Source: an uncultured Balneola sp.
GTDB lineage: Bacteria; Bacteroidota; Rhodothermia; Balneolales; Balneolaceae
NCBI GenBank assembly: GCA_913058495.1
Contig: CAJXQC010000023.1
Span: 1 to 46,719 of the forward strand
Length of the DNA stretch: 46,719 nt
Direction of reading: 5' to 3'
Position numbers and translations under genes: made by a program. Shown here piece by piece: positions 42,262 to 46,719 of this stretch. The notes under the pieces were generated by a model that saw nothing but the letters and a program-made list of their open reading frames with translations, was not told the DNA's origin and made no database searches. Each line of letters starts with the position of its first letter. The stretch's first letter is position 1.

Positions 42262-43385
42262 GATAATTCTTCCTTTATAGCTTTTAAAAAATCCTCTGTT
42301 TCTCTTTTTCCAATTCCCAAAGCCGGCAACAATCGTAATGTGTTTTTATCGGATGAGGAACCCGTAAAAATGTGATGTTTATATAATAATGCCTTTCTCA
42401 TTTCAGCGATCTCAAATTCGAATTCCACTCCTATCATCAATCCTGCACCACGAACTTCTTTTACCTTCGGGAGCTTCTTCAATTCTTCCATCAGGTAGGC
42501 ACCCATTTCTTTTGCGTGCTTGATCAGGTTTTCCTTTTCCATCACTTCCAACACCGCCAAAGAAGCCGCACAGGCCAAATGATTTCCACCAAATGTTGTT
42601 CCCAGCATCCCGAATGAAGCCTCGAACTTTGGATGCGTGATAATTCCTCCTACAGGAAACCCATTGCCCATTCCTTTTGCCATGCTGATAATATCAGGCT
42701 CAACTCCTGAATGTTGATGAGCAAAGAACTTACCCGTTCTTCCAAATCCCGATTGTATCTCATCCAAAATGAGAACCGTATTTGTTTGATCACACAGCGT
42801 TCTAATATGCTTCAGTAATTCAGAAGTGGGTGCATGAATGCCGCTGATCCCTTGAATACCTTCGATCAAAACCGCACATACATCTTCTTGTTTTAAGACA
42901 GATTCCACTCCTTCAAAATCTTCCAATTTTAGTCGAACAATTTCTGCTCCTTCATTCACAGGAAACAAGATCTTCGGATTGTCGGTAGCTGCAACAGCAA
43001 GCGAAGTTCTCCCGTGAAATCCTTTTTCGAAAACCAAAATTTTCTTTCTTCCATTGTATGCAGATGCCATTTTCAGTGCATTCTCGTTGGCTTCTGCCCC
43101 AGAATTACACAGAAATAAATTCCAGTCTGCGTATCCCGAAAGTTCCCCTAATTTCTCTGCTAACTCTTTCTGAATTCCGATGGACACAGAGTTTGAATAG
43201 AATCCGATGTTGTTGATCTGTTCAGTGATGCGCTTCACATAATGCGGATGTGAATGTCCGATCGAAATAACGGCATGACCACCATACATATCTAAATATT
43301 TGGTTCCGTCTTCCGTGAAAACATAATTCCCTTTAGCTTTCACAGGCTCCACATCAAACAAGGGATAAACAGGTAATAAATCCAT
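42258..43385 (-). CDS. argD: N-acyl-ornithine aminotransferase
   Basis: A 375-residue PLP enzyme of class III. The substrate and cofactor region includes CNSGAEANENALKMA, EIQSGFGRTGKFFAHQH and the catalytic lysine in ISMAKGMGNGFPVGG. The sequence is near the usual length of ArgD. It transfers an amino group from glutamate to N-acylglutamate semialdehyde. It shares its start with the stop of argC (TGATG), so translation is coupled, and is followed by argF' with a four-base overlap. Confidence 0.95.
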   Translation of the reverse strand: MDLLPVYPLFDVEPVKAKGNYVFTEDGTKYLDMYGGHAVISIGHSHPHYVKRITEQINNIGFYSNSVSIGIQKELAEKLGELSGYADWNLFLCNSGAEANENALKMASAYNGRKKILVFEKGFHGRTSLAVAATDNPKILFPVNEGAEIVRLKLEDFEGVESVLKQEDVCAVLIEGIQGISGIHAPTSELLKHIRTLCDQTNTVLILDEIQSGFGRTGKFFAHQHSGVEPDIISMAKGMGNGFPVGGIITHPKFEASFGMLGTTFGGNHLACAASLAVLEVMEKENLIKHAKEMGAYLMEELKKLPKVKEVRGAGLMIGVEFEFEIAEMRKALLYKHHIFTGSSSDKNTLRLLPALGIGKRETEDFLKAIKEELS

Positions 43386-44350
43386 CAGAATGCACTCCCT
43401 TTTAATTTCAATCCGCTGGTTTCTTCCAGACCAAACATCAGATTCATATTCTGAACTGCTTGTCCTGAAGCGCCTTTTACTAAGTTGTCTATAACTCCCG
43501 TTATCAGTAATTGATCTCCCTCTTTCTGAAGATGAAGAACTCCTTTGTTAGAATTCAAAACTTGCTTTACATCCACAGCTTTTTCTGAAATATGAATAAA
43601 AGGATGACCGCTGTAATAGTCTTTGAACAACACAACGGCTTCTTCAAGAGTCAACTCTGTTTTCAGATAACAGGCTGCTAATATTCCTCTGGTAAACGCT
43701 CCGCGAAAAGGAACAAAATTAATAGTGCTATCAAAATCATTATTAAGCTGAGTTACACTTTGTGTGATCTCGCCCAAATGCTGATGAGTAAAGGCTTTAT
43801 ACACTGACGCATTGTTACTTCTCCAGCTAAAATGTGTGGTTGATGTTGGGTTTTGTCCGGCTCCGGTACTCCCCGTTATCGCTGACACATGAACATCATT
43901 GTTCAACAAATTAACTAAAGCCAGAGGTAACAGGCACAACTGAATACAAGTTGCAAAACATCCCGGATTAGCTACTTTTTCTGCTTTTTTGATCAGGTCT
44001 CTGTTCAACTCCGGCAAGCCGTAAACAAATTCATTTCCTTCGGATTTCAAACGAAAATCTGAACTCAAGTCAATGATCTTCGCCTTTTCAGGAATTACTC
44101 CGGACTCTATAATTCCTTTTGATTTACCATGACCTGAGCAAAGAAAAACAACATCCACTTCCTCATCTAACTGCTCATCAAATACCAAATCGATCTCACC
44201 GATCAGGTCCGGATGTGCTTCGTGAATTTTTTGTCCCGAGTGACTTATACTGACAACAGAAGTCAATTCCACTTTAGAATGATTGATCAAAATTCTGATC
44301 AACTCACCGGCTGTATATCCTGCGCCTCCTATTATTCCAACTCTAATCAT
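43385..44350 (-). CDS. argC: N-acetyl-gamma-glutamyl-phosphate reductase
   Basis: A 321-residue NADPH-dependent reductase. The N-terminal GIIGGAGYTAGELIRIL binds the cofactor, the catalytic cysteine is in NPGCFATCIQLCLLP, and FVYGLPELN precedes it. It reduces the acyl phosphate made by ArgB to the semialdehyde used by ArgD. It overlaps argG upstream by eight bases. Confidence 0.96.
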   Translation of the reverse strand: MIRVGIIGGAGYTAGELIRILINHSKVELTSVVSISHSGQKIHEAHPDLIGEIDLVFDEQLDEEVDVVFLCSGHGKSKGIIESGVIPEKAKIIDLSSDFRLKSEGNEFVYGLPELNRDLIKKAEKVANPGCFATCIQLCLLPLALVNLLNNDVHVSAITGSTGAGQNPTSTTHFSWRSNNASVYKAFTHQHLGEITQSVTQLNNDFDSTINFVPFRGAFTRGILAACYLKTELTLEEAVVLFKDYYSGHPFIHISEKAVDVKQVLNSNKGVLHLQKEGDQLLITGVIDNLVKGASGQAVQNMNLMFGLEETSGLKLKGSAF

Positions 44351-45539
44351 TGTTCTGTACCGATTGTTGAATGAGCGTTGCGTTTGCCAGGATCTTCGTA
44401 AAGCCTTTCACATCTTCGCCGCTCCAACCCTGATTCATCTCTCCGTACTGACCATGTTTTGATTGCATCAGATCAAATTCGGATTCAATACCGATCAATT
44501 CGAATTGCTTGGGTTCTAATTTCACAAATACCTTTCCGGTCACTTTTTGCTGAGTATTTTCCAGAAAAGCTTCGATATCTCTCATCACCGGATCCAGAAA
44601 TTGTCCTTCGTGCATCAACATTCCGTACCACTCGCCCAACTGATCTTTCCAGTACAGCTGCCATTTTCCTAGCACATGCTTTTCCAGCAATTGATGAGCT
44701 TTGATCAGGATCATGGGAGCTGCTGCTTCAAATCCAACTCGGCCTTTTATTCCGATGATGGTATCACCTACATGAATGTCTCTGCCAATTCCATAAGGCT
44801 GCGCAATTTCCTGAAGTTTTTTGATCGCCTGAACAGGAGTTAACTGCTCACCGTTAATTGAAATTGGTTCTCCATTTTCAAATCCAATTTCCACTGTTAA
44901 TTCATCGCTTTCAGAAACTTTTGTTGGCCACGCTTGTTCCGGTAGTGTTTGATGAGAAGTAAGTGTCTCTGCACCGCCCACGCTCGTTCCCCACAGTCCT
45001 TTGTTGATGGAATATTTTGCTTTCGCCCATTCTTTTTCCACTCCGTGACTTTTCAGAAATTCCACTTCTTCTTCACGGCTCAATTTCATATCTCTGATCG
45101 GTGTGATGATCTCCATCTCCGGAGCAAGCACATTAAAGATCAGATCGAAACGAACCTGATCATTTCCGGCTCCCGTACTTCCGTGTGCGATGGCATCAGC
45201 GCCGATCTTCTTGGCATATTCTGCTATTGCCACAGCCTGAAATACACGCTCTGCACTTACTGAAAGAGGATACGTATGGTTTTTTAACACATTTCCGAAT
45301 AACAGATATTTAATTCCTTTCTGGTAGAATTCCTGCTCAACATCAATGCAGACGTGATCTTCGATACCAAGATCGGCAGCTTTCTGTGCCAGTGCTTTTT
45401 GTTCTGCTTCATCAAAGCCACCAGTGTTTACAGCCGCTGTAAAAACTTCGTATCCTTTTTCTTTTGCCAGATGAATGGCGCAATAACTGGTGTCTAAACC
45501 ACCACTGAATGCTAATACTACTTTTTTATTTTTCTTCAT
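44343..45539 (-). CDS. argG: Argininosuccinate synthase
   Basis: A 398-residue ATP-dependent synthase of citrulline and aspartate. The P-loop-like VLAFSGGLDTSYCAIHLAKE binds ATP; HGSTGAGNDQVRFD and SINKGLWGTSVGGAETL lie in the substrate region. It is the second gene of the operon. The 97-base gap before it holds a copy of the 47-bp hairpin repeat, so termination or processing could act there. Confidence 0.97.
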   Translation of the reverse strand: MKKNKKVVLAFSGGLDTSYCAIHLAKEKGYEVFTAAVNTGGFDEAEQKALAQKAADLGIEDHVCIDVEQEFYQKGIKYLLFGNVLKNHTYPLSVSAERVFQAVAIAEYAKKIGADAIAHGSTGAGNDQVRFDLIFNVLAPEMEIITPIRDMKLSREEEVEFLKSHGVEKEWAKAKYSINKGLWGTSVGGAETLTSHQTLPEQAWPTKVSESDELTVEIGFENGEPISINGEQLTPVQAIKKLQEIAQPYGIGRDIHVGDTIIGIKGRVGFEAAAPMILIKAHQLLEKHVLGKWQLYWKDQLGEWYGMLMHEGQFLDPVMRDIEAFLENTQQKVTGKVFVKLEPKQFELIGIESEFDLMQSKHGQYGEMNQGWSGEDVKGFTKILANATLIQQSVQNND

Positions 45540-45564
45540 GGTTATTTCCTTTTACTTGAAAGGT

Positions 45565-45611
45565 CATCCTGAACCATGTGCTGAACTTGATTCAGTATAG
45601 TTTCAGGATCT
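45565..45611. repeat. Dispersed 47-bp hairpin repeat, copy B
   Basis: Same sequence as 30494-30540 except A for T at one position (TATAG against TATTG). It lies in the gap between the acetyltransferase gene and argG. Confidence 0.85.
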
Positions 45612-45636
45612 TCCTCCCTGCTTGGTATCTATAAAT

Positions 45637-46278
45637 TTAAAAGACCTTCAACGGTTTAATGAGTTTCTGAACTGAAGCGGTTTTCATCTGCACCCAGCGG
45701 TAAAACTTTCTGATGTTTGCTTCGCGTTCTTCTTTTGGTTTGTTATTCGGATGCTGAGGATCGTACAGCATTCCTGTGCATAAACAATTCTTACGATCAT
45801 TTCTGGAGAGGATGTCGTAATTCGGACAGCTTTGACAACCTTTCCAGAACGTATCGTCCTGAGTTAGTTCTGAAAACGTTACCGGCTTATAACCAAGATC
45901 CGAATTGATCTTCATAACCGGCAAGCTGGTCGTGATCCCGAACAACTTAGATTCCGGATACTTCTTCCCGGACAATTCAAACGCCTTCGCTTTGATCTTT
46001 TTCGCAAGCCCAAGTCCTCTGTAATCAGGATGAACGATCAGTCCCGAATTCGCCACATACTTTTTATTTTCCCAGATCTCTATGTAACAAAACCCGACCA
46101 GTTTATCCCCATCTAAGGCTATAACTGCATTTTCATTATCAAATTTGGTTTTGATGTACTTAGGATCACGTTTTGCAATACCTGTTCCGCGCTGTTGAGC
46201 TGCTTTTTCAATAAGTGCACAGATCTCTTCCGCATAAACTGCGTGCTTGGATGAACCGTAATAGATAGAAACCGACAT
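45637..46278 (-). CDS. GNAT acetyltransferase, probable N-acetylglutamate synthase
   Basis: A 213-residue protein whose N-terminal ~150 residues form a GNAT domain. The acetyl-CoA loop is YRGLGLAKKI, with GFCYIEIWE and ANSGLIVHPDYRG. The C-terminal part carries a Cys cluster (CQSCPNY, RKNCLCTGM) that may bind a metal. As first gene of an otherwise complete arginine operon, and with no argA or argJ elsewhere in the window, an N-acetylglutamate synthase (or succinyl-transferring) role is the best guess; the activity cannot be proven from sequence. It starts at ATG 46278, downstream of a candidate leader peptide. Confidence 0.82.
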   Translation of the reverse strand: MSVSIYYGSSKHAVYAEEICALIEKAAQQRGTGIAKRDPKYIKTKFDNENAVIALDGDKLVGFCYIEIWENKKYVANSGLIVHPDYRGLGLAKKIKAKAFELSGKKYPESKLFGITTSLPVMKINSDLGYKPVTFSELTQDDTFWKGCQSCPNYDILSRNDRKNCLCTGMLYDPQHPNNKPKEEREANIRKFYRWVQMKTASVQKLIKPLKVF

Positions 46279-46306
46279 GTGAGTAAAAGATGGAAATCCC
46301 GAAGGA

Positions 46307-46338
46307 TGAATTAGAATTGAACTGCTTTAATTAATTCA
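46307..46338. promoter_or_regulatory. Candidate ArgR-box-like inverted repeat
   Basis: TGAATTA (46307-46313) and TAATTCA (46332-46338) are exact inverted repeats. The 14-mer TGAATTAGAATTGA (46307-46320) differs from the ArgR pattern TGAATnnnnATTCA at one fixed position (and has a G in the AT-rich centre). It lies ~30 bases upstream of the first operon gene. Confidence 0.3.
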
Positions 46339-46380
46339 GATGAGATGGTAATCGTAGAAAACACGACATACCACTATGCG

Positions 46381-46446
46381 TTACCGCCGCCGCGGAATGC
46401 GCCGTACAGATCGTCTGTCAATTCTATGTGCAAGAGATTTTTGCAT
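46381..46446 (-). CDS. Candidate arginine leader peptide
   Basis: A 21-residue ORF starting ATG 46446: it begins MQKSLAHR and ends RRSVRRIPRRR. Eight of 21 codons are arginine (AGA, AGA, CGA, CGG, CGC, CGG, CGG, CGG), with three in a row at the end, then TAA. It is on the operon strand, ~100 bases before the first gene, in the position of a transcription-attenuation leader. Ribosome stalling at scarce Arg-tRNA could shift downstream folding. No T-rich terminator is seen between it and the acetyltransferase gene, so the mechanism is open. Confidence 0.5.
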   Translation of the reverse strand: MQKSLAHRIDRRSVRRIPRRR

Positions 46447-46575
46447 GGCTTGTAAAATGGGGAATTGAATCTTTTAAAACAAGGGATGATTTAACTTTAA
46501 TTTTAGATTATGTCATTTCTGTAGATGTCACTTAATTCGTTCACGCTTTAATAGAGATAATTATGGAAAAATTTG

Positions 46576-46719
46576 CCCTTAGGATTTAAGACGGAATAGA
46601 GAACATGATCCGAATGCGTCTGCGAAGCAGGAATAATCCTTTCTGGTGAAGAGTGAACTAATTGTCTCAGAATGAACGAAGACCTTTAGGATTATTCAGC
46701 GCAGGATCAGTGAACCCGT
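46576..46719. repeat. Nested palindromic (MITE-like) repeat, right copy (cut by window end)
   Basis: Inverted relative to the copy at 39-195: it starts GCCCTTAGGATTTAAGACGG and contains GGAATAATCC and GGATTATTCAGC. It shows scattered differences from the left copy, largest in the loop, and stops ~10 bases short of the far terminal repeat. Confidence 0.75.

Noticed and set aside
46376-46468. Plus-strand 30-residue ORF rich in Arg and Cys, opposite the leader peptide
   Set aside because: It is antisense to the leader ORF and its arginines derive from the same CGC/CGG run. The minus-strand ORF fits the operon better; the plus one has no context.

Overview
The window reads as a chromosomal piece, of moderate to low GC, from a member of the Bacteroidota in the broad sense, with a Balneola/Gracilimonas-like (Balneolota/Rhodothermota) lineage as best guess. 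The grounds are the arginine pathway with an ArgF'-type transcarbamylase and an M20 deacylase, a TonB-dependent receptor with a carboxypeptidase-regulatory-like front domain, a PAS/GAF kinase of the HisKA_2 type, a short RRM protein, almost no Shine-Dalgarno sequences and many GTG/TTG starts. The phylum call is inference. Both window ends lie inside inverted copies of one ~150 bp nested palindrome, as expected of a contig broken at repeats.

Layout: 0.3-3.5 kb holds small metabolic genes on the minus strand (YdeI/OmdA-like, PAP2 phosphatase, alanine dehydrogenase/PNT-like enzyme, VOC protein). 3.7-7.3 kb is a translation cluster rplM-rpsI-[structured leader]-rpsB-tsf-pyrH. 7.3-11.8 kb has two orphan GAF-type histidine kinases around a cold-shock gene. 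11.9-15.3 kb is rpmH-rnpA (overlapping)-yidC and an EamA transporter. 15.3-27.6 kb is a Wzx/Wzy-type exopolysaccharide locus: SLBB exporter, flippase, polymerase/ligase, chain-length protein, five recognisable glycosyltransferases and one probable divergent one. 27.6-30.5 kb is pyrR-pyrB and sucC. 30.7-33.4 kb is a TonB receptor under a TPP riboswitch, so probably a thiamin importer. 33.4-35.3 kb has a DUF3124-type lipoprotein and an M28 peptidase with a PDZ domain. 35.4-36.9 kb is a small array of integron-like gene cassettes without an integrase. 37.1 kb is an RRM protein, then repeats. 37.9-46.3 kb is a complete arginine operon read leftward (GNAT acetyltransferase, argG, argC, argD, argF', argB, argE', argH).

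The most notable items are two. First, a cassette array: three same-strand small ORFs, two followed by attC-like inverted sites (R and L boxes, an extrahelical base, a GTTAT core) and the third by a broken half site. Second, a 21-codon ORF just upstream of the arginine operon that carries eight arginine codons and ends Arg-Arg-Arg-stop, the pattern of an attenuation leader peptide, which would make arginine supply control the operon by ribosome stalling.

Other points: a predicted RNA leader before rpsB, alanine at ArgF' residue 90 (suggesting succinyl rather than acetyl intermediates), and several families of palindromic intergenic repeats, one of which supplies the last codons of argE'. All calls come from reading the sequence; no searches or folding programs were run.
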